Shown: positions 11,057 through 23,475 of the stretch, in pieces
How the letters are laid out: the number at the start of each line of letters is the position of its first letter
Numbering within the stretch: position 1 is the stretch's first letter
Assembly: GCF_021917145.1 (NCBI RefSeq)
Contig: NC_061061.1
Coordinates: forward strand, 13,208,908 to 13,272,907
Direction of reading: 5' to 3'
Length of the DNA: 64,000 nucleotides
Origin: Hypomesus transpacificus
Lineage: Eukaryota; Chordata; Actinopteri; Osmeriformes; Osmeridae
Position numbers and translations under genes: made by a program
Notes under the pieces: model-generated
Databases searched by the model: none
Told to the model about the DNA's origin: nothing
What the model saw: the letters and a program-made list of their open reading frames with translations, nothing else

Positions 11057-12180
11057 GCTGGTGTCAAAGATGTTCTTTTTTCCGCTGTCCGGGTGGAGGA
11101 AGATACTACTCATCCGTCACATGCTGTAGTCTCCTGGTGTCTGTAATAAAAATAGTTTATTTTAATATCTTGGAAAACTTGATACTGTTTGAAAGCCAAG
11201 GAGAAAAAATTATATAATTTCATTCTAAGTGAATTCATGTTGACTTTTGGTTTGTTTTTACTGCAAATAGGAAAATAAATGTTGTCCCACAATCTTTATT
11301 TCTGTATTTTTTCAATATAGATTATGGATGACTGACTGTACTTGACAACCCCACATTCACTGTGCCCATGTTATCTGTAAAAGAGTTGTAGGCTATATTT
11401 TGCTTTTCAGGGTTCTTTGTATCAAGTTAAATGTTCATGTGCAGGGAGACACTGTACCTCTTGACATAATGCTAGTGTCCTATCAAACATTTTGTTTGAA
11501 ACCTATTATAGTCAGGGGCGCTGTATAGGGGGGAAAAGTTAGGACAATTCCAAGACTGACAGTGGCCCCCCAAAATAGAAAAACTAATTGAAATGATCTT
11601 TTTTTTTTTCATGGGCCCAAAATTCCTGGTGGCGCCCCTGATTATAGTCCTAATCCAAGACAAAGACATATATTTTTTGCCCTCTGCTGGAATACCAATG
11701 AAAGTGCATTCATTCAGTACTTTTTCTTATTCATACAGCATTAATTTGTAAAAACAATTATACAACTCCCTTTTTTTACTGGTAATTATCATTTAGTTTT
11801 TATTTTATTATAGTAATTCTGCTTGGACAGAACATGAGTGTTACATAGTTCCCATGCTGTAAAATCTAAAGTTAGGTAAATACATTTTAAATAATCATGG
11901 AAGAGGTCAATAGAGTTTCATGGATTTAATAAAAATGTTACTGTTGAGGATCCTTTTAGAAACTGTGCCAAGATGATCCGTTGTGGTCCAGATTAAGTAA
12001 AAAGCCAATTGTCATTATGGAATTAGGTTTTAGGAGTTAACCATATGTTTGAAAGTACACATGATGTGTATAAGTTGCTAACATCATTTTCAGTTCGAGA
12101 TGTTAGAGAAATGTAAATGTAAACAATCCTTTGAAGTGATCGTGATCAAGTCAGGTCATGTGTTACGGCCTGAGGCCACA
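11057..12180. other. Intergenic, rpp25l 3' region to GABA-B-like promoter
   Basis: AT-rich sequence with the rpp25l polyadenylation signal near 11145 and one small hAT MITE (11513-11640). No other coding or RNA feature was seen. Confidence 0.6.
11513..11640. mobile_element. hAT MITE with perfect 8-bp target duplication
   Basis: A 128-bp element begins 'caggggcgct' and ends 'ggcgcccctg', so its termini are inverted repeats. It is flanked on both sides by ATTATAGT (11505-11512 and 11641-11648). An 8-bp duplication is the hAT signature. It is non-coding. Confidence 0.9.
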
Positions 12181-12229
12181 GCATTATAGCCAAGTAGGAG
12201 TGTGTGTCGAGGAGTGGAGGATTACCACC

Positions 12230-12337
12230 ATGGCAGATGTAGGTGATCTGTTGTTGCCAGATCTTTATCCTGTTAACCCTTCGTGGGGTTCTCTTGAGGC
12301 AGCACCATTTGACTGGACAGCATCTGAGGATTACTAG
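12230..12337 (+). CDS. 35-codon upstream ORF before the GABA-B-like gene
   Basis: ATG lies in a near-ideal context (accaccATGg). The ORF starts MADVGDLLLPDLYPVNPS, is acidic, and ends TASEDY-stop. It lies 183 nt upstream of, and in frame with, the receptor start, but a stop separates them. It may be a regulatory uORF that lowers receptor translation, an independent microprotein, or a first exon of another transcript (a GTGGGT donor overlaps the stop). No family is recognised. Confidence 0.35.
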   Translation: MADVGDLLLPDLYPVNPSWGSLEAAPFDWTASEDY

Positions 12338-12412
12338 TGGGTTAGAGGGGCAGATTTTCTTGCGGGTAAGAGTATCTAAGCAGGAAGAAGAATCGCCTCA
12401 GAAACAGACGGA

Positions 12413-15400
12413 ATGGATGTGGGTGGATGTGTAGTCTTGAGTCTCATATGGCTGCTGGTTGTGCCCTCTGGAGCCCAGGTCCGCCATCCCCTTCCAGTGT
12501 TGTGGCTCACACCTCATACCGGCCGGCCAGGACTAGAGAGGCTCACGGCTACGGTGCTGCCAGCCGTCCAGATAGCTCTGCAGGACCTCAGCACGCAGCC
12601 TCCACCTCTCAGAAACTATGAAATTCAATTTGACGTCATCGATTCTGAGGTAATGATTTCTGTTTTGGTAATCAAGAGACCATTGACACTTGTTACACAG
12701 TATTGTGACAGACTTTTAGATAACCTGCAGTCCATGTCGTCTTTGACTTGTCTAGTGTGACAGTGCCAAAGGACTTAAAGCCTTCTTTGATGCCATATGG
12801 AATGGGACCAAGTACTCAATGGTTTTTGGAGGTGTGTGTCCATCTGTGACCTCCACAATTGCGCAATCTGTGCAGAATTGGAAGCTTGTGCAGGTATCCC
12901 TCTCAATCACCAACACATGGATCTTTATTCCTTTTATCAAAGCTCTCTTGAGAACACTTCCTCTTCAATCCAGTTTGATACTTATTTGAAAGAATTGTCA
13001 TTGCTCTCTCACAGTGTTTTCCTTTTTCACATATTGGCCCTGTGACATTTCTCAGCTGTCGTTTGCTGCCAGTGCAGCTGTTTTAGCTGACAGGGAGAGG
13101 TACCCCAACCTCTTCTGCACCGTCCCCTCAGATGCCACCGTGAGCCGGTCTGTGGTGCGGATCCTCTCTCAGTACAGGTGGAGCAGGGTGGGCGTCCTCA
13201 CGGACGGACAGCACATCTTAGAGGTGAACACTGAAACAACGCCTTTAATGATCAGTTTAAAAGACTTGTTAAAAAAGTCATTTAAATAACAGTAAGTATT
13301 ACAGGGTGTACATTGTGTCTTAGTCGATGAATATTAGATTGAATAGTATAGTTACAGACGGAATGGAATAACACATGAAAATGAACTGATACTTTGCTGC
13401 TTCTGTTTTCAAATAGAAAGATCTGACTACAAAACTGAGGGATGCTAAAATTGATGTGGCAATCATTGAAAGACTCTCTAACAGTCCCTGCATCCACTTA
13501 AAAAACCTTATGGTAACCAGTGTGTTTTTTCTTCTTGATTCTGGTTTAATTGTTTCACTGGTGACAGGTGCAGTAAGATGACATTATATGCATTTGACCT
13601 TAAAGTTTGGATTAATATGTTTTAGATCTAAAATAATCATAGTTGGTTCCACAGGACAATGATGTACGGATAATTATTGGTCTTTTTGATGAAAAGTTGG
13701 CTTCCAAAGTATTTTGCTGCGTGAGTCCAGATTTTCAACTTTTCGTAGAGTAGTCCTGTATTAGTTAATACAGTAGTTAATCATATCCTTATATCTGAAT
13801 GCCTCATCAGTGTCGTCCGAAAAAAACATTGTTTCACCTGCAGGTTCACAACCTCAACATGTTTGGCAGGAAGTACCAGTGGATTTTACCAAGTGGTTAC
13901 AAACAGGGGTGGTGGGAGGACTCCAACATCTCCACATGCTCCTCAAAGAGTCTGCTGATAGCAATAGAAGGCTACATCAGTGTGGACCTCAAACATTTGA
14001 GCGACCGACAAATAAAAGGCATTTCAGGAAGGGTCAGTAGTCTTAGACTTCCCTTGTACACTGTACATAAACACAGCCTTGCCTCTGGTTTTGTGTTATG
14101 TAATTCAACATGTCGTTTCTTCTTTCCTTTGTGAAGACCCCACAGGAGTATGAGGGGGAATACAAACAGCAGCTACGGCAGCAACGGTTGGTGGGCAGCA
14201 AATTGCATGGATTTGCCTATGACGGAGTTTGGGCGATTGCACTAGCATTAACCCAGGTGATGGAGTCTATAAAGCAAAGAGAGAAACACAACATCCATCG
14301 GAACTTCACTGTCAGCAACACAGAGCTGGAGAACATGATCTTGCATTCCATGAAGCAACTTCAATTTGAAGGAGTCACAGTAAGCCTGACTATTTACAAC
14401 ATGTAGAATATAAATACTTTAGACTGTTTTCACTGAGCCCCTGAGATTAGTAGAATAGAAACTGTATATATTCTACGTCACACTGACACCTTTTTCCACC
14501 AACAGGGTCCTGTTTTTTTCAGAAACGGACAGCGAATGGGATGTCTCAAATTAAGCCAGTTTCAAGGTAAAGGTGTTTAAATGTAAAAGTGTTGTTGTGG
14601 AACCCTGCTTTGTGATCAGAGATCTGACTGTGGAGTGCTCTCCAGGGGGCAAAGAGATTGAAGTGGGACTGTATAACACCAGTACTGAAGTCCTACAACT
14701 GACCCGCAAAATGAAGTTTCAAGGTAAGAAACTGTTCACACCAAAGTTTGCAGGAGGCCTGACCTTCCTCACTAGGGTTCCTGAGGAGCAACTTTGGTTC
14801 ATGTGGTCAGGTGAAATAGCTGCACAGCAGTTTAGCTGCGTTGCCTGGCACTGTCTTGTCAGCCAGATCATAAGTGTTTTGGTTCGGCTGGTGTTGTCCG
14901 TGGCAGGAACCGGTCCAGCCAGAGACCGCACCACAGTCCGTCTACTCAGGAAGGGAGTCAGCCTGCCTCTCTACAGCATCCTGTCGGCCACCACAGGCTT
15001 AGCCATTATCACAGCTATCGGGTTCTTCTGCCTCAACATCAAAAACCGCGACCACAGGTCTGTTTGGATTTTTCATCAGTCGTAATAGCATCCTCAATGA
15101 TCTCCTGTTTGTCCTCCTGACGGCACAGTTGGTTTGTTCAAGTTTGAGTTGGTTTTACAATCAAGTACATTTACTTCTCTCAACATGAAAGGTTAACGAA
15201 GACCCCTGGGCTGTTCCTGGACAACCTTGTCTTCCTGGGGACAATACTGTCCTTCACCTCCATCTTCATTTTCGGCCTTGATAGATCCCTGGTCTCAGAC
15301 CACGATTTGCAGATCCTCTGCTCTGTAAGGATAGGCTTATCGTCTTTTGATTGAGAGATTTAGTAGACAGGATCAAATATGCCTAATGTCTTTTGTTTCC

Positions 15401-17665
15401 TTGTCAGGTGAGGACATGGTTTCTGTCCATAGGACACAGCATTACCTTTGCAGCTTTATTAGCCAAAATCTGGAGAGTGTACATGAATATGGAAATGAAC
15501 AAGGTAGAATTTGTCTTTATATATTGTTTAAATTTGTAACTAGATTATTTTATCATAACGTTGGATTGAATGGATCAATGCTGAGATAGCCCCCACCTCT
15601 AACCCACCAACCCCCTGACCCCATTGTGTCCACAGAGCTCCAAGGCCAGCGATCCAGTAAAGGTGGTTGGCCTGCTGCTGTTTGCGGATGTGGCCATACT
15701 GACCTGCTGGCAGGTTGTGGACCCACTCAGGCACATAGAGTCAGAGTCAGGCTGGGAGGTGAGGCTGGGCCACATGGACCTCTGGGATTTCCTGTCTGGG
15801 GTGTAAGGGTGCTGTTGTTTAACCTGTTGTGGTAAAATACATTGATCTTGTGTCTATTTCAGACTGATCCAAGTGATGAGGACATTGTAATAAGGCCTTT
15901 TATAACGTGCTGTGAAAGTAGAAGAATGAATTTATGGCTCACCATCATGTATGCTTACAAAGGGCCTGTGATGGTGAGTAGAGCATGTTGGAGCTGTACT
16001 ACTGGGATGTTACCACCAGGTTGCTGGTAATTTTATACTAAGAGAATACAGTACAGAAGTATGACCTGCTTGATACGTTTTAGTCATAGGATTATTGTTG
16101 TCATGTTGCTCCATTCTGCATGGACTCTGTAAATGGAAGCCACTCCTTGGTGTGTTTTAAGGATCTTTACTCCATGTCATCATCAGCTACTGGGGTGTTT
16201 TCTCGCCTGGAGCACCAGGAAGGTGCAGGAGCCTCCCTTGAATGATAGCATGTACCTGGCAGGCAGCGTTCTCATCTTGACAGTGTTGTGTGTGTGCGGA
16301 GTGTCTGGCTACCATGTGACCAGCCACCAACCCGGTGTGCAGTTCTGTTTTCTTGCTGTTGCCATCCTGCTCTGCAACACCTCCATCATCTGTCTACTGT
16401 TCTTGCCAAAGGTAGATCTCCCTCAGAACCCATAGATGAAATATCATGCCCATTGTTAGGCATTCCAGGCCTTAAGGGCTGTAACTTGTATTATTTATGA
16501 ATAAGATGGAATAAAGAAATGAGCTGCACTGTCTTGTACTTGTTGTAGATTCTTCATATTAGGAACAGTCCTGTTGAAACCAGCCAAACTACAGTCACTG
16601 ACAAAGACCAGACCAGAGACCTCCAGACCACTGACGAAAATGAGATTGCTTCTCTGCTGGACAATCTGCAAATTGAAAACCAGCACCTCTGCGGACAAAT
16701 AACACAGGTGAAGTCTGAAGAAGACGTAACATGATATTTCTGTATTTCCATTAGGAATGGAGGCAAAATGTCAACCAGGTGTCTAGAGTATAGTTCCTTT
16801 CTTGTCTCTTTCATGTGTTTTTGGTTCAGCATATAGACCATTTGTAGTATGTTCATTATCCCCCCAAACTCCCTCCCTCTTTCTATCTCTATCTCGTAGC
16901 TTGATGCAGAGTTAGAGATACTGGCTGTGCAATTACTAGAGAATCCTGAACAGGAGCCTAGCCCACAGGATGCTCATATGGCCCAAAGAGGAAGTAGTGC
17001 CTACTTCAGAGAGACCTCAGGTATAGCCCATCTATGTGTCTCTCGATAGGCTGCTCTGTTTCAGGATTTTCTATCACTGGGTTATTCAGGGATTTACAAA
17101 CATCATTTCAAAACATCTACCCTGTAAAATAATTTTACAAACCCAATTTCTTACGATGGTTTCCTAACAAAAAAGTAAAAATGTCTCATTATACAATTAT
17201 TGACATGGATGAATGGGTATAAATACCCTATTCTTTTTCTTAGGAGAGGGTAAATCCCTGGTACAGCTGGAGCAGCAAGACCCGAACCAGGAGGATGTAT
17301 TTCAGTCGCTCCCTGACATCAACTCACCTGAACAGTACGCAAACAACGCTTTGCTCCACTATGTCAATAGAATGGACATTGTATTTATATTATGATGCTC
17401 ACGTTCTGGCTCAGTGCTTTCTCTGACATGGATCTGCAGTTATTGGGCTGTTGCCAAGCCGCAGTACTCTAAACACATACTTGAGGATTTGTATATTGTA
17501 CGTTTTGCTCAAACAGCATGTACAGTATTTTAACCACTCCCTGGTTCTGTGCTTCACAGCGTCCAACGAAGAATGTCTGTTCAGCTGCCTATTCTGCATC
17601 ACGCCTACCTTCCTGGCATTGGAGGAGTCAATGCTAGCTGCTCCAGTCTTCTGAACCAAGCCTAA
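12413..17665 (+). CDS. gabbr2-like: GABA-B receptor subunit 2-like class C GPCR
   Basis: Nineteen coding exons: 12413-12649, 12756-12893, 13056-13223, 13417-13512, 13655-13720, 13844-14032, 14137-14379, 14506-14566, 14646-14723, 14907-15057, 15192-15324, 15408-15503, 15636-15758, 15863-15973, 16187-16411, 16549-16707, 16900-17020, 17244-17334, 17560-17665. They join in phase to 863 aa. Order: signal peptide (to about residue 21), Venus-flytrap domain ([40 protein letters not shown]), linker, seven membrane segments (ISLPLY-type [10 protein letters not shown] start; [19 protein letters not shown]-type HQPGVQFCF), a heptad coiled coil ([14 protein letters not shown]), and the tail [16 protein letters not shown] shared with GABBR2. 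In mammals GABBR2 couples to Gi/o and pairs with GABBR1 through the coiled coil. It is shorter than mammalian GABBR2 (about 940 aa), mainly in the tail, and is probably a fish paralogue rather than the orthologue. Confidence 0.9.
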
Positions 17666-18415
17666 TGCCATGTTGTTGTCAATATTATGATCAATGTTAT
17701 TACCGAAATGATTATGATGAACTCTGAAGCTCAAAATATTTCAACACAATGTAAGTGAATAGTTGCACAGCTTTGGCCTGTCCTCATACTTTACATTTAT
17801 AACAACCATCACATGTAATTAAAAGCACATTAATGGTCTGTGGAATAAACAGTACCCCAACCTTTTTAAAATCTTGAGCGAGTTCTTTACAATGTGTTGT
17901 TTTTGCTTCATATGTGTGGTCCAGCAATTATATATATATATATATATCTAGGATATATCTATTATTTGACCCTGATTTGAAAGGTCAGAAAATAATTATT
18001 TGTAAAAGTCCAAGATTGCAGCAGACATGGGCCAGGTTTCCCAAATTCGCTGAAGCTCTTAACACTAAGAGCTTCTTAGGAGCGTTCTTAGAGCGTAAAG
18101 AGCTTCTTAACGAATCTGGGAAACCTGGCCAAGGTCTTAACCACAAGCTGTAATGCAAACATTTCTTGGAAAATGGGTTGGATTTGTTTGTCTGGAACTT
18201 TTATGTTTTGTCAATTGTGTAGTTCCCCAAAAGCCAAATATTTGGCTTGGTAGCTTGGGCCTGGACATGCACTTTGAACTGTGCTCATTTAGCAGCCTCT
18301 GTCCACAAATCTTTCTGTGGAGACACCAAAATGAGGAGGGGCATCATGAAGAGCGAGACTGGATAAATAGGTGACGCTCAGACAGGATAGGTGAGAAGTC
18401 ACTTCAGAATCAGTC
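17666..18415. other. Intergenic, receptor 3' end to small secreted gene
   Basis: Contains an AATAAA near 17844, a TA run near 17931-17946, a palindromic MITE (18029-18130) and a TATA-like 'ggataaatag' at about 18361, some 55 nt before the next start codon. No exon was seen. Confidence 0.5.
18029..18130. mobile_element. Palindromic MITE
   Basis: The ends 'ggccaggtttcccaaattcg' and 'cgaatctgggaaacctggcc' pair at 19 of 20 positions. The inside repeats 'aagagcttctta'-like words in both directions, so the whole 100 bp can fold back. This pattern is common in fish genomes. Superfamily not assigned. Confidence 0.75.
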
Positions 18416-19448
18416 ATGTTCTCAATTAAAGCTGTCGTTCTAGCTGCCCTGCTCACCTTGTTGGTAGTCGATGTTGACTCATCTTCTGGTGGAGGTAAGT
18501 TGTTTTCCCTCTGTCTGTTTAATGTTTATACTGTACATTATTTCTCAGGTTTATACTGATATTGTCCCACCAAACACCTTCGTTTTTGGCAGGTGGCGGT
18601 TCATCTTATAACTTTGATCTGTCAAATGCCTCTGACCTGAGGAAGCTGTATAATTCCAAAGTGTATGAAGCTGACAGAATGAAGAGATCCCTGGATGGCA
18701 TGCCCTTCCAGCTAGGACCACTGAGCCACTCTGGAGTCAGGTGAGTCATGGGATCAGGAGGTTAGAGGAAGTTCCATTCCAATAGGCCAGTAGTGCATTC
18801 CTTTCTTTTTTTCTTTTTTTTTCTTTCTTTCTGTCTTTCTTTTTTTCTTTCTTCGTGTAAAAGGATTAAATAGGATTAGATGTGTGTGTGTGGGTTCAAC
18901 TTCTGCTACAGTGCCAGTAAGTAGTTTCAGGTCTGAAAGTATGCATCAGTGTGTTCAAATAGTGCCAGAGGGATTTACGTCAGCATTGCAGCATCCTAAT
19001 TTTTTACGGATGTGTTGGAATCGGATCCACTAACTTGTGGGATGGTTGTTGGTCCTCAGAGTAACACTAAAGGACGGCACCAAGTGGCTTGTGCACAAGG
19101 GGGGTGGATTTGGCCAGAGTTCTCAGACAGTGGTGGTTGCTGCAAGACACATGAGCTCTGACTGGAATGTAAGTACTTTTTTTTCCAAATGTTTGTGACC
19201 GCATAGGGATATTATGATTCTTCAAAAGATGCATGTTTTGCTATGTGTTAAAACATCATGATGATGGTAGTAACAATAACTTAAGTTGTTTGTTTGTTGT
19301 GTCCTCTTTTCTTTAGATCAAAGAGACCAAAAACTTTGGAGGGTGCAAGACTGTCTCTGACTTTGTCAAGGCTGGTGGCAGTGACTACAGCCTCATCTTT
19401 GACAACTGTCATATGGGAGCTGGTCGTATGTGGAAACAATGTGACTAA
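18416..19448 (+). CDS. Small secreted protein with His...Asn-Cys-His pattern
   Basis: Four exons (18416-18494, 18593-18740, 19060-19168, 19317-19448) join in phase to 155 aa. A signal peptide (MFSIKAVVLAALLTLLVV, cleavage near residue 21) is followed by a Ser/Gly-rich stretch, SDLRKLYNSKVY, GPLSHSGVRVTLKDG, WLVHKGGGFG, ARHMSSDWN, KTVSDFVKAGGSDY and DNCHMGAGRMW near the C-terminus. I recall similar small secreted proteins from other fishes without an established name. The order of a His in a strand (WLVHKG) and later an Asn-Cys-His resembles the permuted NlpC/P60-LRAT cysteine-hydrolase layout (H...NC). That is inference from spacing only. A TATA-like box precedes it and AATAAA follows the stop by about 45 nt, so the gene is compact and complete. 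Confidence 0.8.
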
Positions 19449-20051
19449 ACTCCAGTATGAGATAAAAAAATAGTTTCCATGTTTTATTGACAAATAAAAG
19501 TTAAATACATTGATTATTTTGATTCTTTCTCACCTATACTGTGGGGGGCGGGGAGGTTAGGGATGGGGGGGCATGTGAATGCAGCTGAGGACAAACAGAC
19601 AAATCTTCTTTCAGTCAAATGTTATGTTGGCATTGTGTAACCACACAGGATACCTAATCCTATTCTTTAACCAGACACAGAAAACAGGACATAAAATCAA
19701 ATTAGGGGCTGATGTAAGAGTAGCAGTGTGTTCCTACACTTTCCAAGAACAATTCAGATAAAATAGGTTGGTCTGTCCATAAACCTGTGTGTGTGTCATG
19801 TTATGTGTGTGTGTGTGTCATGTTGTGCGTGTAAGCTTCAGTAATTTTAATCCACAATCTGGACACAGATTACATCTGTGGGTATAGGCTTGTCCTGGTG
19901 ACATCATTAAAAGCAGAAAGGAGAGATCAGGCCCCTCCCTGTGACTCCCACATTGTGTGACTCTGATCTTGTGATAGGCTGTCAGTGAGTCCCACACCGG
20001 GATAAGACAGAGACTTTGAGAGAGTTGCACGTAAGGACAAGCAACATCAGA
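19449..20051. other. Intergenic between two small genes
   Basis: Holds the polyadenylation signal of the secreted-protein gene near 19493, a G-rich patch (19541-19570) and a GT-rich patch (19787-19831). The last 100 bp are the likely promoter and 5' UTR of the next gene. No coding sequence was seen. Confidence 0.5.
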
Positions 20052-21387
20052 ATGGCAGCTTTTGTGTCGGTGAGTACTTCTAGACCTTGTTGTCTACTTC
20101 TGTTTGTTTGATTCCATCCCTTTTACAGAGTTAGTAACATGTACATCTTCGTCTTTCATCTATACAGAAAAATGACTACACTTTCTGTTACTTGCAGAAC
20201 CTTCTGTTATCTCTGTGAATACCTCAGTCTACATTCCATGTATTACTGTATACAATTAAGATACGAGTATTGATTACATTTTAATATACTTCAAAGGCAT
20301 TTTGATTATCTCAATTATGTGCATCATAGCAATACAGCTATCTTACACACTTTTATAAGAAATTAAGAAAACAAATAGAATGTCCGTTGTGGAAAAGACA
20401 GTGCTGTGTGGTGCAATGTAAGGATACGTTGTTGTTACGATTCTGTAGGTACAAATACAGGTTGTCATTGCGAAGTAGGTCTGGGACCAATTTAAAACTC
20501 TCTAGAGAGCTGTCCTAAAACCCTGCTGGAAAGAGGCAGCAAGCTCGTCTAACGCAACAGCCCAACATCACAGTTGCAACTGAATTATCTCGCTCAGCAG
20601 TGTCAGCTGCCTTCATGTCCATTACAGAGATACACTCTGGGGGCCTGTGTTACATCCTGTGACCCCAGGCAGCGGAGGCTTTGAAGGAAACGTTAAGCCT
20701 GGTTTTGATTTCTTTTTATAACGGATTTTTTTTCGGCCTAAACTACCCTACTTTACATCTGTATGAGTCTTCTTTATGAGTAAATATGTGTTTGTTTTCT
20801 GGGTACTTGAAGGAGGTATTTTTTGTGGGGCCCCAATTGAATAACCTGAAAATGCATTCATCTTCTCTTGCCTCTTCTCCTCTTCTTCAGCTGGCCACAT
20901 GTCAACACTGCAACCTGTCCTCCAGACATGGTCTGGTGTACAGAGACTCCCTCTCCTCTCTCTCCAGGAACCTAATGGCTCCTAGGTTGGCCAGAACACA
21001 CAGCCCACAGGTCAGAACACTGCCTCTGGGGGCCCGACGGACTCGCATCCTCCATCGGTCCTTCCCAAGTGCCAAGCCTCGCTCCAAGGCTCCCAGGTAA
21101 ATATCAGTGAAGGGAAATAAATGAGAAAAGGCTAGAGAGGAGGGTGAAAATAAACAGTGATAAGTCACAGCTCAACTGTAAATAAGCAAACATTATCTTC
21201 CTTCTTTCTCTCTCAATGACTGACTCCCTCAATTGTTCTTCCTCACAGGCTAGATACTCCAGAATCCATTGCTCTGGCTACATCTAGCCATCCCAATGTG
21301 AAGCATTTTGTTTTCGCTCACCTCCGGAAGCTGCTTTCGCTCAATCGCAATCATAGTCACAATGATGGCAGACAGCTCTTATTCTGA
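20052..21387 (+). CDS. Unrecognised 120-aa basic protein, three exons
   Basis: Exons 20052-20069 (six codons, MAAFVS), 20891-21096 and 21249-21387 join in phase with canonical GT-AG sites. The product is 120 aa and strongly basic. Visible parts: LATCQHCNLSSRHG, a Ser/Arg block (SSLSRNLMAPRLARTHS), an Arg-rich block with dibasic sites (LGARRTRILHRSFPSAKPR), and a C-terminal part HPNVKHFVFAHLRKLLSLN ending GRQLLF. There is no clear signal peptide and no membrane segment. The Arg-rich middle could be a nuclear signal. I do not recognise a family. The first exon is very short, so the start is the least certain part. A possible polyadenylation signal lies at 22364. Confidence 0.55.
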
Positions 21388-23475
21388 GGGTCTTCTTCCA
21401 CTCTAATGGAATGGTAGCAGGTACACACCAACAGGTTTGTTCCACAAGGGGGCGCTCCAATATTTGAGTTGAGCAGAAAGGAGGTTGGAATGATGCTGGC
21501 GGTTCCGATGTTAAGCTGATGAGAGTCAGGAACACCCAGGACAATGCTGTCAGAGGTCCCAGAGGTGGCTGGCAGAAAATGGTTTGATATGTCAGAGGCG
21601 TGTGCTCAAGAAGGACAAGTTTCGTTGCAGTAGACATTCTGTTTATAGGCCTTTTCTTGCCGATTTGTGGTTATAATTTAAAGTAACATGATTTATCATT
21701 ATTATTGTTCAATCTGCATGAAACTGAGATGTACTACCTGGGCCTAAAGTCAATAGAATCACAGATGTATGATTACTGCCAATGGCACAAAGCAGAGCAG
21801 AAATCATTTTATAAGGCTTTTAAGTTTTAAGTGAAACTAAACATCTGTGATACTTGATGTATGATTTCAATTACCATATGAACCAAATATAGTGTGTGTG
21901 TGTCTCAGTTCATTATAATGGCTAATTTAAATTTAAATTGTAGTTACAAATGGTCAAGCAATAAAGGTGGTCAAATGCAGGAACAGGTCCAAAGAACACA
22001 AGGAGAATTTAGGAGTTATAGTGGTGTGGCAGACTGAGAATCAAATTGATTTGGATTCTAATAAGATATATTTCTAAATTAAGACTGTTTAGGTTGTGTA
22101 GCAATAATAATCTGAGTTTATGCTGTGGGGGGACATTCACGTTATTGAAATGAAAAAGGTTAATCAATTACAGTATGTAATTTGTAATGTATATTGAATT
22201 CCCAACTGTATGCTATTACAGAGTGCTTAAAAACCAAATGTGGTTTGGTCTCCATAATGTTTCATATTATAACTGTGGAATTGCATATACTGTATAAGCC
22301 CCATAACATGTTGATTACCTGAAGTCTGTGTTTTTTGTTGTAGAATTTTTATTGGGATTATGAAATAAAGGTTTCTTTACGTCCTACGTCCATGATCTTT
22401 CCAATGTTTTAAAGAGGTGTGTGTAGAATCTAAAACACAAATGTTACCTTAAGGGTCAGCAGGTGGCTGAAATATTAATTTAGATCTAGCCTGGCAACCT
22501 TTGAAGCTTGGCTGGAGAAGGTATTAAAAAGGCTAATTTTTTGGCCCCACCTGTGTAGCTGGCCTCTCTGTCGCTTCCAGGAACTAGATACAAAGGTGTA
22601 ACCTGAACCCAAATTAATAAGATTACTGAAAAGTCTCACATAGCCTACTCACACGCAGTCAATTAAAGGCACATACTTGTCCTAGATGACACTGTGATTA
22701 ATTTGGATAACATTTAAAAAAAAAAATATTTCATACAGTTTAAAAAATATTGAAGACTTTGTTTCAATACAGAAACTGTTTTACCATTCTTGTGAGACTT
22801 GGAACATGAATAGGTCTGAAGTAATCCTTCAGGATTAAATCAGCCAACACTAACAACGGGAGTAAACTCTACAAGAATAGGAATCAGCTAATCTTTTATA
22901 AGCTCCTTACAAGAACCGATACATGCAGAAGTTCTTGTCACAGTTCACACTTCAGCACAAATCATTTCCAGTTCAGAGTTGGGTAAATTGGACGGTTCTG
23001 TCTTTTAGTTATTGATGTAGTAAAGTTTGTGGCTTGGCTGATCTGGGTTTGGTCACAAGTTATACAACAATCTCGAACCGAATGGAGTTGGGCAATGGAA
23101 TGATTCATCCCCAAAACAACGCTCTCTCACAAAATATATGAAACATTTATTTTGAAGCAAAAATGATGAGAGAAACACAGTTCTATGAACCACACTGAAT
23201 CAACAGCATCCAACGGCTTTTGTTACAAGCTCCGCCCCAATGGGCGTCCCAAAGCCGCCTCTTTGGCTTTCCATATAATTTGTTGGATGTAGAAAAGGGA
23301 CTGGTTCGTTCTGAATATAGAAATAAACTGTCAATCAAAATAGGGCGGGTTGCACTTCTAAGTTATAATTGCCAGTCGTTGTAGTGGCGGTGGTGACACG
23401 TCAAAAAAGGCAGTTCGGAGTTCTACATTCAAATTGCCTACGGATAGGGAAGAGTGGTCCCACGAAGTCTGGAAA
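21388..23475. other. Intergenic, upstream of slc4a7
   Basis: AT-rich with AATAAA at about 22364, probably the end of the preceding transcript's 3' UTR. The last few hundred bases before 23476 should be the slc4a7 promoter and 5' UTR. No repeat family or coding exon was identified. Confidence 0.45.
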
